A stretch of 64,000 nt of DNA from Pseudoduganella namucuonensis (GTDB taxonomy: Bacteria > Pseudomonadota > Gammaproteobacteria > Burkholderiales > Burkholderiaceae_D), in NCBI RefSeq assembly GCF_900116645.1, contig NZ_FPBO01000022.1:1-64000 (forward strand), given 5' to 3'. Under the pieces are notes generated by a model. That model searched no databases and was not told the DNA's origin. It saw nothing but the letters and a program-made list of their open reading frames with translations. The position numbers and the translations under genes are program-made. Below are positions 36,074 to 48,500 of the stretch, one piece after another. Positions within the stretch are counted from its first letter, which is position 1; each line of letters opens with the position of its first letter.

Positions 36074-39000
36074 ATGATTTCGCAAGGTTTGTACGACCCA
36101 GCCAATGAACATGACGCCTGCGGCGTCGGTTTCGTCGCCCACATCAAGGGCAACAAAAGCCATTCCATCGTTGAGCAAGGCCTGCTGATCCTGAAGAACC
36201 TGGATCACCGGGGCGCCGTCGGCGCGGACGCGCTGATGGGCGATGGCGCCGGCATCCTGATCCAGATCCCCGACCAGTACTATCGCGACGAAATGGCCAA
36301 GCAGGGCGTGGAACTGCCGCCGCCAGGCGAGTACGGCGTGGGCATGGTCTTCCTGCCGAAGGAAAACGCTTCGCGCATCGCCTGCGAACAGGAAATCGAG
36401 CGCGCCGTGCGCATCGAGGGCCAGGTCGTGCTGGGCTGGCGCAATGTGCCGGTCGACTACGACATGCCGATGTCGCCGACCGTGCGCGCGAAAGAACCGA
36501 TCATCCGCCAGATCTTCATCGGCCGCGGCCCGGACATCATGGTGACCGACGCGCTGGAACGCAAACTGTACGTGATCCGCAAATCGTCCGGCCACGCCAT
36601 CCAGGCCCTGAAACTGATCCACGGCAAGGAATTCTTCGTGCCGTCGATGTCGGCCCGCACCGTGGTCTACAAGGGCCTGCTGCTGGCCGACCAGGTGGGC
36701 GTCTACTATAAAGACCTGCAAGACCCGCGCTGCATCTCCGCGCTGGCCATGGTCCACCAGCGTTTCTCCACCAACACCTTCCCCGAGTGGCCGCTGGCCC
36801 ACCCGTACCGCCTGCTGGCGCACAACGGCGAGATCAACACCGTCAAGGGCAACTTCAACTGGATGCGCGCCCGCGAAGGCGTGATGAAGTCCGCCGTGCT
36901 GGACCAGGACCTGCAAAAGCTGTTCCCGCTGATCTACGAAGGCCAGTCGGACACCGCCTGCTTCGACAACGCGCTGGAACTGCTGTTGATGGCGGGCTAC
37001 CCGATCGCCCAGGCCATGATGATGATGATCCCGGAAGCCTGGGAAAACCACACCACCATGGACGAGAACCGCCGCGCGTTCTATGAATACCACGCCGCGA
37101 TGATGGAACCATGGGACGGCCCGGCCGCCATGGCCTTCACCGACGGCCGCTACATCGGCGGCACGCTGGACCGCAACGGCCTGCGTCCTGCGCGCTACAT
37201 CGTCACCGACGACGACCTGGTGGTGATGGCGTCCGAATCCGGCGTGCTGCCGATTCCGGAATCGAAGATCATCCAGAAATGGCGTCTGCAACCGGGCAAG
37301 ATGTTCCTGATCGACCTGGAAGCCGGCCGCATCATCGACGACAAGGAACTGAAGGACACCTACGCCAACGCCAAGCCGTACAAGGCGTGGATCAACGCGG
37401 TGCGCATCAAGCTCAACGAGATCAAGCTGTCCGAGAGCCAGCTGGCCCACAACCGCATCAAGTACAGCGCCGCGCCGGGCGAAAAAGCCGTCGCGTCGGT
37501 GCTGGACCGCCAGCAAGCCTTCGGCTACACCCAGGAAGACATGCGCTTCGTGCTGGCCCCGATGGCCGTGAACGGCGAGGAAGCCACCGGCTCCATGGGC
37601 AACGACTCGCCGCTGGCCGTCATGTCCAACAAACTGAAGCCGCTGTACAACTACTTCAAGCAACTGTTCGCCCAGGTGACCAACCCGCCGATCGACCCGA
37701 TCCGCGAAGCGATGGTGATGTCGCTGGTGTCCTTCATCGGCCCGAAACCGAACCTGCTGGACACCAACAACGTCAACCCGCCGATGCGTCTGGAAGTGGC
37801 GCAGCCGGTGCTGGGCTTCGACGACATGGCGCGCCTGCGCGGCATCTCGCTGCACACCGGCGGCAAGTTCAAGTCGTATGAGCTGAACATCTGCTACCCG
37901 CTGGCCTGGGGCAAGGAAGGCGTGGAGGCCTGCCTGGCCTCGCTGTGCGCGGAAGCCGTGGACGCGGTCAAATCCGGCCACAACATCCTGATCGTGTCGG
38001 ACCGCTCGATCGGCGCCGACCGCGTGGCGATCCCGGCGCTGCTGGCCACCTCGACCATCCACCAGCACCTGGTGTCGAAGGGCCTGCGCGCCTCGACCGG
38101 CCTGGTGGTGGAAACCGGCTCGGCCCGCGAAACGCACCACTTCGCGCTGCTGGCCGGCTACGGCGCGGAAGCCGTGCACCCCTACCTGGCGATGGAAACG
38201 CTGCTGGAACTGGCGCCGACCCTGCAGGGCGAGCTGACCGGCGAAAAAGCCATCTACAACTACACCAAGGCGATCGGCAAGGGCCTGATGAAGGTCATGT
38301 CGAAGATGGGCATCTCGACCTACATGTCCTACTGCGGCGCGCAGATCTTCGAAGCCATCGGCCTGAACAAGTCGCTGGTCGACAAGTACTTCAAGGGCAC
38401 CGCCTCCAACGTGGAAGGCATCGGCGTGTTCGAAGTGGCGGAAGAGGCGCTGCGCCTGCACAACCTGGCCTTCGGCAACGACCCGGTCCTGAAGGACGCG
38501 CTGGACGCGGGCGGCGAGTACGCCTTCCGCATCCGCGGCGAGGACCACCTGTGGACGCCGGACGCGATCGCCAAGCTGCAGCACTCGACCCGCAGCAACA
38601 GCTACTCGACCTATAAAGAGTACGCGCAGATCATCAACGACCAGAGCAAGCGCCACCTGACCCTGCGCGGCCTGTTCGAGTTCAAGCTGGACCCGACGAA
38701 AGCCATTCCGCTGGAGGAGGTTGAGCCGGCCAAGGAAATCGTCAAGCGCTTCGCCACCGGCGCCATGTCGCTGGGCTCGATCTCGACCGAGGCCCACGCC
38801 ACGCTGGCCGTCGCCATGAACCGCATCGGCGGCAAGTCCAACACCGGCGAGGGCGGCGAGGATCCGGCGCGCTACAGCATGGAACTGAAGGGCATCCCGA
38901 TCAAGCAGGGCGACACCATGGCGTCCGTGGTGGGTAAAGAGCAAGTGGTGGTCGACATTCCGCTGCAGGCGGGCGACTCCATGCGTTCGCGCATCAAGCA

Positions 39001-40795
39001 GGTCGCGTCGGGCCGCTTCGGCGTGACCGCCGAGTACCTGAACTCGGCCGACCAGATCCAGATCAAGATGGCGCAGGGCGCCAAGCCGGGCGAGGGCGGC
39101 CAGCTGCCGGGCCACAAGGTGTCCGAATACATCGCCCAGCTGCGCTTCTCGGTGCCGGGCGTGGGTCTGATCTCGCCGCCGCCGCACCACGACATCTACT
39201 CGATCGAGGATCTGGCACAGCTGATCCACGACTTGAAGAACGCCAACCCGCGCGCCTCGATCTCGGTCAAGCTGGTGTCGGAAGTGGGCATCGGCACCGT
39301 GGCCGCCGGCGTCACCAAGGCCAAGGCCGACCACGTGGTGGTGGCCGGCCATGACGGCGGCACCGGCGCCTCGCCGCTGTCCTCGGTCAAGCACGCCGGC
39401 ACCCCTTGGGAGCTGGGCCTGGCTGAAACGCAACAGACGCTGGTGCTGAACGGCCTGCGCAGCCGTATCCGCGTGCAGGCCGATGGCCAGATGCGCACCG
39501 GCCGCGACGTGGTGATCGCCGCCATGCTGGGCGCCGACGAGATCGGTTTCGCGACCGCGCCGCTGGTGGTGGAAGGCTGCATCATGATGCGCAAATGCCA
39601 CCTGAACACCTGCCCGGTCGGCGTCGCGACGCAAGATCCGGAACTGCGCGCCAAGTTCAACGGCAAACCCGAGTACGTGGTCAACTACTTCTTCTTCGTC
39701 GCCGAAGAGGCGCGCCAACTGATGGCCCAGCTGGGCATCCGCACCTACGACGAGCTGATCGGCCGCGCCGACCTGCTGGACAAGAAAAAGGCGGTCACGC
39801 ACTGGAAGGCGTCCGGCCTGGACTTCTCCAACATCTTCTACCAGCCGGAAGTGGCCGAAGGCCAAGCCATCCGCCACGTGGAAAACCAGGACCACGGCCT
39901 GGAAAAGGCGCTGGACCACAAGCTGATCGCCCAGGCCAAGGCGGCGCTGGAAAAAGGCGAGCGCGTGTCGTTCATCTCGCCGGTGCGCAATGTCAACCGC
40001 ACGGTCGGCACCATGCTGTCCGGCGAAGTGGCGCAGCGCTACGGCCACGCCGGCTTGCCGGACGACACCATCCACATCCAGCTGCAAGGCACGGCGGGCC
40101 AGTCGGCCGGCGCGTTCCTGGCGCACGGCATCACGCTGGACCTGGTGGGCGAGGGCAACGACTACGTCGGCAAGGGCTTGTCGGGCGGCCGCATCATCGT
40201 GCGTCCGAACACCGAGTTCCGCGGCTGGGCGGTGAACAACATCATCATCGGCAACACCGTGATGTACGGCGCCATCGCCGGTGAAGCCTTCTTCAACGGC
40301 GTGGCCGGCGAACGCTTCGCGGTGCGCAACTCGGGCGCCACGGCGATCGTCGAGGGCACCGGCGACCACGGTTGCGAATACATGACCGGCGGCACCGTGG
40401 TGGTGCTGGGCGCCACCGGCCGCAACTTCGCGGCGGGCATGTCGGGCGGCATCGCCTACGTGTACGACCCTGACGGCGATTTCGCGCAGAAGTGCAACCT
40501 GTCGATGGTGTCGCTGGAGTCGGTGGTGTCGGCTTCCGAACAGAAGGTCGACCAGGCCACCTGGCACAGCCAGCACCGCAACGGCGAGCCGGAGGCGGAC
40601 GAGGTGATCCTGAAGCGTCTGATCGAGCGTCACTTCAAGCACACCGGCAGCACCCGCGCCCGTTTCCTGTTGGACAACTGGGCCGAGGGCCGCGGCAAAT
40701 TCGTCAAGGTCTTCCCGAACGAATACAAGCGCGCGCTGATCGAGCTGGCCGAAGACGCCGCCCTGGAAATGGAAACCCAGGCCATCGCCGCCTGA
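36074..40795 (+). CDS. gltB: Glutamate synthase (NADPH) large subunit
   Basis: 1573 residues. It makes glutamate from glutamine and 2-oxoglutarate with GltD. A short propeptide (MISQGLYDPANEHDA) precedes the nucleophilic CGVGF of the class II amidotransferase domain (to about 430). The FMN-binding synthase domain (about 820-1190) includes GGKSNTGEGGEDPARY and GHDGGTGASPLSSVKHAGTP, with the 3Fe-4S cysteines in CHLNTCPVGVATQDPEL. The C-terminal GXGXG helix domain includes ITLDLVGEGNDYVGKGLSGG. I chose the ATG at 36074 because it gives the correct propeptide; the longer frame to 36002 covers the promoter. Confidence 0.96.
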   Translation: MISQGLYDPANEHDACGVGFVAHIKGNKSHSIVEQGLLILKNLDHRGAVGADALMGDGAGILIQIPDQYYRDEMAKQGVELPPPGEYGVGMVFLPKENASRIACEQEIERAVRIEGQVVLGWRNVPVDYDMPMSPTVRAKEPIIRQIFIGRGPDIMVTDALERKLYVIRKSSGHAIQALKLIHGKEFFVPSMSARTVVYKGLLLADQVGVYYKDLQDPRCISALAMVHQRFSTNTFPEWPLAHPYRLLAHNGEINTVKGNFNWMRAREGVMKSAVLDQDLQKLFPLIYEGQSDTACFDNALELLLMAGYPIAQAMMMMIPEAWENHTTMDENRRAFYEYHAAMMEPWDGPAAMAFTDGRYIGGTLDRNGLRPARYIVTDDDLVVMASESGVLPIPESKIIQKWRLQPGKMFLIDLEAGRIIDDKELKDTYANAKPYKAWINAVRIKLNEIKLSESQLAHNRIKYSAAPGEKAVASVLDRQQAFGYTQEDMRFVLAPMAVNGEEATGSMGNDSPLAVMSNKLKPLYNYFKQLFAQVTNPPIDPIREAMVMSLVSFIGPKPNLLDTNNVNPPMRLEVAQPVLGFDDMARLRGISLHTGGKFKSYELNICYPLAWGKEGVEACLASLCAEAVDAVKSGHNILIVSDRSIGADRVAIPALLATSTIHQHLVSKGLRASTGLVVETGSARETHHFALLAGYGAEAVHPYLAMETLLELAPTLQGELTGEKAIYNYTKAIGKGLMKVMSKMGISTYMSYCGAQIFEAIGLNKSLVDKYFKGTASNVEGIGVFEVAEEALRLHNLAFGNDPVLKDALDAGGEYAFRIRGEDHLWTPDAIAKLQHSTRSNSYSTYKEYAQIINDQSKRHLTLRGLFEFKLDPTKAIPLEEVEPAKEIVKRFATGAMSLGSISTEAHATLAVAMNRIGGKSNTGEGGEDPARYSMELKGIPIKQGDTMASVVGKEQVVVDIPLQAGDSMRSRIKQVASGRFGVTAEYLNSADQIQIKMAQGAKPGEGGQLPGHKVSEYIAQLRFSVPGVGLISPPPHHDIYSIEDLAQLIHDLKNANPRASISVKLVSEVGIGTVAAGVTKAKADHVVVAGHDGGTGASPLSSVKHAGTPWELGLAETQQTLVLNGLRSRIRVQADGQMRTGRDVVIAAMLGADEIGFATAPLVVEGCIMMRKCHLNTCPVGVATQDPELRAKFNGKPEYVVNYFFFVAEEARQLMAQLGIRTYDELIGRADLLDKKKAVTHWKASGLDFSNIFYQPEVAEGQAIRHVENQDHGLEKALDHKLIAQAKAALEKGERVSFISPVRNVNRTVGTMLSGEVAQRYGHAGLPDDTIHIQLQGTAGQSAGAFLAHGITLDLVGEGNDYVGKGLSGGRIIVRPNTEFRGWAVNNIIIGNTVMYGAIAGEAFFNGVAGERFAVRNSGATAIVEGTGDHGCEYMTGGTVVVLGATGRNFAAGMSGGIAYVYDPDGDFAQKCNLSMVSLESVVSASEQKVDQATWHSQHRNGEPEADEVILKRLIERHFKHTGSTRARFLLDNWAEGRGKFVKVFPNEYKRALIELAEDAALEMETQAIAA

Positions 40796-40818
40796 ACTGG
40801 AAAAGAATAGGAAATATC

Positions 40819-42282
<1,464 letters not shown>

Positions 42283-42300
42283 TCCACTAGTTAAACTCCC

Positions 42301-42343
42301 ACCGGAACACGACGGGCGATCCCTGTCGGTTCCGGTTTTTTTT
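42301..42343 (+). terminator. Rho-independent terminator of gltBD
   Basis: Stem ACCGGAAC (42301-42308) pairs with GTTCCGGT (42329-42336), with a further inner pairing, and is followed by a run of eight T residues. It lies 18 nt after the gltD stop and is a strong intrinsic terminator. Confidence 0.85.
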
Positions 42344-42411
42344 ACGCCCGGCGCGCCTGTTCTGGCCGCGCCTCCCTCTCCGCCAGTCCATACCCTTTAT
42401 CCATTGTTGTG

Positions 42412-42438
42412 ACAATTGGTGATTTTGTTTCCAATTGT
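42412..42438. promoter_or_regulatory. Inverted repeat upstream of the surface-protein gene
   Basis: ACAATTGG (42412-42419) and CCAATTGT (42431-42438) are perfect inverted arms with an 11-nt spacer, about 100 nt upstream of the start codon. It is a likely operator for a dimeric regulator. The same right-arm context, TTTCCAATTGTAAATT, recurs at 50454-50469 upstream of mlaF. Confidence 0.45.
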
Positions 42439-42535
42439 AAATTGCTACAATGCCAGGTTTGTTGTCAGCTTTTAAATAAATGAGTGCCGTCCACGGCGCC
42501 TTCACCCAACCACGTCCGCCGAAGAGATCTCCCGC

Positions 42536-45500
42536 ATGAATGCCACGCAAGCCCAGTTGCAAAAACTCTATGTGTCCTACTTCAACCGTCCCGCCGACAC
42601 CGGCGGCCTGGCGTACTGGAGCGGGGTGATTGAAAAAGGCGTGGGCATCGAGACGGTGGCGGCGTCGTTCGCCGCGTCGGCCGAGTTCAAGGCCTTGTAC
42701 GGCGGCAAGCCCAGCGCCGAGCTGGTGAAGGCGGCCTACCTGAACCTGTTCGGCCGCGCGGCGGAGCCGGCCGGGGTCGAGTATTGGAGCGGCGTGATCG
42801 ATTCGGGCGGCGTCAGCCCGCACGAGGCGGTGACGGCCATCATGCAGGGCGCGCGCGGCGTCGACGAGTTGACGGCCTACCACAAGGTGTCGGCGGCGTC
42901 GGTGTTCACGGCGGCGCTCGACACGCCGGCCGAGGCGGCCGCCTACGGCAACGCCGCCTCGGTGGCGGTGGCCGGCGCCTGGCTCAAGGGCGTGACGGAC
43001 GTGGTCTCGCTGGCGCGAGCCGAACTGGTGCTGGGCAAGGTGGTGGCCGAGGCGGTCGAGGCCGGCAACGGCGTGGTCAAGGGCATCCTGGCCGATGGCT
43101 ACATCAAGGGCGCGACCGTGTTCGCGGACGCCAACAACAATGGCGAGTGGGACGAGGGCGAAGCCACCACCACGACCGACGATCTGGGCAATTTCTCGCT
43201 GTCCGGCGGCAGCGGCACCCTGATTTCGCTGGGCGGCACCGACATTTCCACCGGCAGTGCCGTCAACGGCAGCTTCAAGGCGCCGGCCGGCTCGACCATG
43301 ATCAGCCCGCTGACCACGCTGGTGCAATCGGTCGCCAGCGGCGGCAACATCAGCGCGGCGGACGCCGAGGCGCTGGTGAAAAGCAAGCTGGGCATTTCTG
43401 AATCGGTCGACCTGGGCAGCTACGACCCGATCGCGGCGGCGCTCGGAAAGGACGCCAGCGCTGAAGACAAGGCGCTGGCGCTGAAGGTGCAGTCGGTGGC
43501 GGCGCAGGTGAACACGGTGATGGGCCAGGTGGGCGCGGTGCTGAGCGGGGCCGGCGTGGCCGGCGGCAGCGACGGCGGCGCCAACGCGGCCAGCGACGCG
43601 CTGGCCGACCTGATCGTCAACGCGCAAGACACGGTGGACCTGGGCTCCAGCGACACCGCCAAGCAGCTCGTCAAGGACGCCGCGCAGACGGCCGGCGCCG
43701 ACGCCGGCCAACTGGCGGTGGTCGACAAGCTGGCCGCCGACGCGGGCCAGGCCATCGCCAACCTGAACCAGGCGATCAACACGGCCAGCAGCAAGCCGGG
43801 CGCGGACGCAAGCTCGCTGTTGGTGGAGATCGCCAAGGTGCAGGTGGCGGCCGAGGACATCGAGAAGGACATGGAAAGCGGCGCCAAGAGCGGCGACGTG
43901 AGCGCCAGCGTGGGCGGGACCACGGGCGCGGCGCTGGACCAGGCGATAGTCGAGGCCGCCGGCCAGGTGGGCAATGCGATTCCGACGCAAGCGCCCACCC
44001 AGCCGCCGACCGCGGCCCCGACCGAGGTGCCCACCCAGGCTCCGACAGAAGCGCCGACGGCGCCACCGACCGCCGCCCCTACCACCGCCCCGACCGCTGC
44101 GCCAACGCAGGCACCAACCCAAGCTCCAACGCAGCCTCCGACCGCAGCGCCTACAGCGGCCCCGACATCCGCGCCAACCGAGCCGCCCACTGTGGCGCCG
44201 ACGGAGGCGCCCACGCAGCCGCCCACCGCCGCTCCGACGGTAGCGCCAACGGAAGCGCCGACCCAGGCTCCCACGGAACTCCCAACGGTGGCGCCCACCG
44301 AGGCGCCCAAGACGCTGACTGCCAGCGTCGACAGCTCGACGCACGTGCTGACCATCGGCGGCACCGTCACCGGCACCATTGAAATGGTGCTGGACGCGGC
44401 GAATGTCGCCACCATCACGCGCGGTGGCTTGACCGCCAGCGCAAAACCGGATCTGGACACGGTCGCCAGTATTGCCGTCGGCGCCGGCCAGGTACTGAGC
44501 GCGAGCGCGGCACATCTATCCGGGAAGGTGATCACTGGCGCTGGCACGGTGGTGGTGGCGAATTTGCAGGCGACGCCAAATGCCAACCTCGACGGCATCA
44601 CTGCGGACGTGGTCACCGCGCAGATGACGCTGGCCGACGGCGTTGTCGAATTGACCGGCAGCCTGGGCAAGCTTGCTCTGGCAATACATGGCGACGGTAT
44701 CGTTCGGGTCAAGGATGCGGCGGCAGGCAATGCTAGTCTTGCCATCGACGCCGAGGTATTGCTATCGGGAACCGGCGCGGCGCTTTCTGGCGCGACGGTG
44801 ACAGGCGATGGTACTGTGCACGTGTCGTATGTCGCTGCCGACACGGACCTGACCCGCGTCACCGCGCACAGTGTCGTGGTTGTTGTAGATGGCGACTCCG
44901 AGGCCGACCTCAGCACCAACCCCCATCTCTCCACCGTGACGGGATATCTGCCGATGTTCGGCAAGCTGACGCTGACCGCCGCGCAAGCGGACCACAAGTC
45001 GATCGCTGGGTTTGGCAATGTGGCCATCAAAGGCTCGGAAGGCAGCCAGGAACTGATTGTCCTTTCGTCCGGCGGCAGTTCAATCAGCGGCGGACTGGAT
45101 GCCGACACCATTGAACTCGGTTACGGAGCACACACGCTGCAGTATGTGTTTGGGCAAGCGGATAGTGCCGCTTCCGATTCCACATTGGAAGCGTACGACA
45201 CGGTTCGCAATTTCGAAGTCGGCACAGACCAGATCCGGCTGTTGAGCACCGAGGGCGGCGTCGCGGTGGTGCCAACTTCGCTGACGCGTTTCGCCGATGT
45301 CGATGGCGCGCTTGTAACGTCAAGCCAGAAACTGGCAGAACTGGTCCTCAACTCGGCCAGTTTCCAATCGTTGGGCGCGCAGCAGGCGGGGTTGATAGGC
45401 GTCACCGGCGGCGACTATGGCGGGGCCTACTTGTATGTGCACCGCCCCGGGCAGGCGGGCTTGGACCAGGCGCGCGACTTGTTTGTCAAACTGGCGGCGG

Positions 45501-48500
45501 CCCAAGGCGTGGGCGCTGTCGGTGCGCTGGATGTGTCGGCGTATTTCGTCGCGCCGGATCACACGGCCCCGGCTGCGACTATCAACTCCGCGGCATATAA
45601 CCAGGACACCAGGACATTGATGTTCTCGGGCGCCGACTTCGACACCATCAGGAGCCGGAGCGAATACGTCAAACAGGACCTCAAGGCATTTCTCGACTGG
45701 AGCAAACTGCGCTGGGATATCAACGGCGACGGCGGCGCCAGCGCGGACGTCCAATTCGCCCTGGAAGACATCCAGAGTGCACGCCTGGGCGTTTCCAACA
45801 CCTTGGAGGTGGTGCTTACCGCCGCCAAGCACGCGGCGCTGTTGGCCACGCCAGGCTATGGCGTGCTCAATTCCATGTCGGACACAATCGATGTCGCCCC
45901 CGGTTTCATCCGGGATAGCGCCGGGAACGCGGCCACGACGGATGGGCGGGAGAATGCCCCGCTCAGTATCAATCGCGTCGTCGAACTGAGCGAGGGAGCC
46001 CTGGCACCGGTCATCAACGCCGATTACACGACCTTGTCCGCTGCAAAAATAACGGCGGCCAACTTTACAGTCGATGCCGCCGCTATAAAAAGCGGCTCGC
46101 TTTCCATCTCCGATGTGGCGGCAGGCAGGACGGTAACGGTGATCAACGCCGAACACGTGACGTCGCTGTCCACCGCAACCATGAAAGGAAACCTGATCGT
46201 TTCGAGCGCCAGCGCGAAATCCCTGTATGGCGGCGATGGTGATGACCAACTGACCTCCACCAGTAACGGCAACGTGCACTTCGTGGGCGGCGCCGGTGCG
46301 GATGTGATGACTGGAGGACGAGGCGTGAACACTTACGCGACCTGGCTCGCCAGCGACAGCCGTGTCGGCAGTGCTGCGGAACTCATAGCGTCCGCCGACA
46401 CCATCACCAATTGGAACGCGGCGGCCGGGAATCGGATCGATGTGCTGGAGGCCTTGATGATCGTGGCCACCAGCGCGGCCGCTGTCCAGGGACGCGCGTC
46501 GGTATCCCAGCAAGGTCTCGCCACATTCGCGGCCGCCGACAATACTGTGGCGCTGAAGTTGGCAGCGCTCGAAGCGGCCATCGGCACCCAGGGCGTAGGT
46601 ACAACGGCGGTGTTCAACCACGGCACCGACGCCTACGTGTTCATGGTCGGCAGCTCTGCCCTGGGCATCCAGGAAAAGGATGGACTGATCAGGCTGAATG
46701 GCGTAGCGGCGGCGGGTTTGAGGATGGAAGGGGGCGACATCACCGGCATCCTGACGTCGCCCACCACGACCATTGCCAGCGTCGAATACCGCGAAGATGT
46801 GATGATGCTGGCGATAAGCGGCAGCGGCTTCTCCTCCCTCCTTGGTTCCGGCGGCGGGGACAACACCGATATCAAGGAGCAGCTGGATTGGTCCAAACTA
46901 AGCTGGGATATCAACGACGATGACGGTGCGACCGCCAATATCGGGTTTACGCTGAACGACATCGACTATGCCAAGGTATACGCGAATACGCTGGTGGTTG
47001 CGCTGAAGCCGGCCAAGCACGCCGCTGTATTGGCGACGCCGGGTTACGGGCAGGGCAATTCAGCCGTGGATTCCTTCGACATTGCCCAGGGTTTCACCCG
47101 GAACAGCGATGGCATCGCCAGCGCCACCGATGCCATGCCCAATGGCCCGCTCACCACTGGCTACTACATGGAACTGAGCGATGGTAGCGCACGGGCGCCG
47201 GTGACCAATGCCGATCAGCTGGTCATGTCCGCCTACCAAAAAAGCCCGAATGGTGCCGTCGTCGATTTCACCAACGTGACGAGCACTTACATTGAAATCC
47301 GAGCGCTTGCCGCAGGCAATACCGTTACGCTCAACAATATCGATCACGTCAAATATCTGTACACCAGCTCGCTTAACCCGTCGCAGGGCAATCTGGTGAT
47401 CAGTGGCTCGAGCCTGGAGTCCATCCGCACCGGCGATGGCAATGATACCCTCACATCGAGCTCCACGGGCGGGGTGTGGTTCTCGGCAGGCGGCGGCGCC
47501 GACATGCTGACGGGCGGCACCGGCAGGAACTTTTACCAGTTCGCGCCCAACGGCGGCGACTTCAAGGCGAGCAGTGTGGAAAGCCTGTTGGCGTCGGCGG
47601 ACATCATTACCAACTGGACCGCGGCCGAGTTCAACCTGATCAATTTCGGCGCCACGGAGCTGATCACGGTGGCGCACACTGCGGCGGCGGTCTCCGGCCG
47701 TGCCGCCATTTCCACCAAGGGCCTGGCCACGTTTGACGCGGCCGACAATACGGCCGCGTTGAAACTGGCGGCCGTGGTCGCGGCAGTGGGAACGGACTTG
47801 GCCGGCACGTCGGTGGTGTTCAATCATGGAGGCGACGCATATGTGTACGTTGCGGGCGACACCGCGGTTGGTGTCCAGGCTGGCGACGCACTGATTAGAG
47901 TCAATGGCGTCACCGCGGATGGGCTGGTGATAGGCGGAGGCGATATCGCTGGTATCACACTGGCGGATACCGCTGCCCCCACCGCGACGATCACCAGCCT
48001 CCGCTACTCCGAGGAATCGCGCACCATGCATCTGAGTGGGGGCGATTTCTCGACCATCCTGGCACCGACGGAAGACGTGAGTAAAGACGTCAAGGCCAAC
48101 TTGGACTGGTCGAAGCTGGTCTGGGATATCGATGGCGACGACGAAGCGACTGTCAACGTCGTGTTTTCGCTGAGCGATATCGAAGGCGCGCGCGTTGTGG
48201 GCAATAGCCTGGAAATCGTGCTGACGCCGTCCAAGCACGCGGCACTATTGAGTACGCCAGCGTACGGCGCTTCGGGTCTGTCGAGCGACAAGCTCGACGT
48301 GCACGCCGGATTCATACGGGACAGTGCCGGCAATGCCAGCACCACGGATGGTGTGGCGAATGGTTTCCTGGACACCAACGCACTCTTGGAGATGAAGGCT
48401 GGAGTGACGTTCGCCCCGACCACCAATGCGGACCTTGTCATCGTGACCGGAACCGCCGGGGACGGGGATGCCACCGTCGACCTGGCCAACGTAGTCAGTG

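Noticed and set aside
36056..40642. Very long minus-strand open frame (about 1528 codons) opposite gltB
   Set aside because: It is the mirror of a highly conserved gene in GC-rich DNA. Its translation is Val/His/Arg/Gln-rich with no domain, and no ribosome-binding site fits.
43981..44320. CRISPR-like tandem repetition
   Set aside because: The repeats are codon-level (A)PT coding repeats inside one open frame, of variable unit, with no spacers of fixed length.
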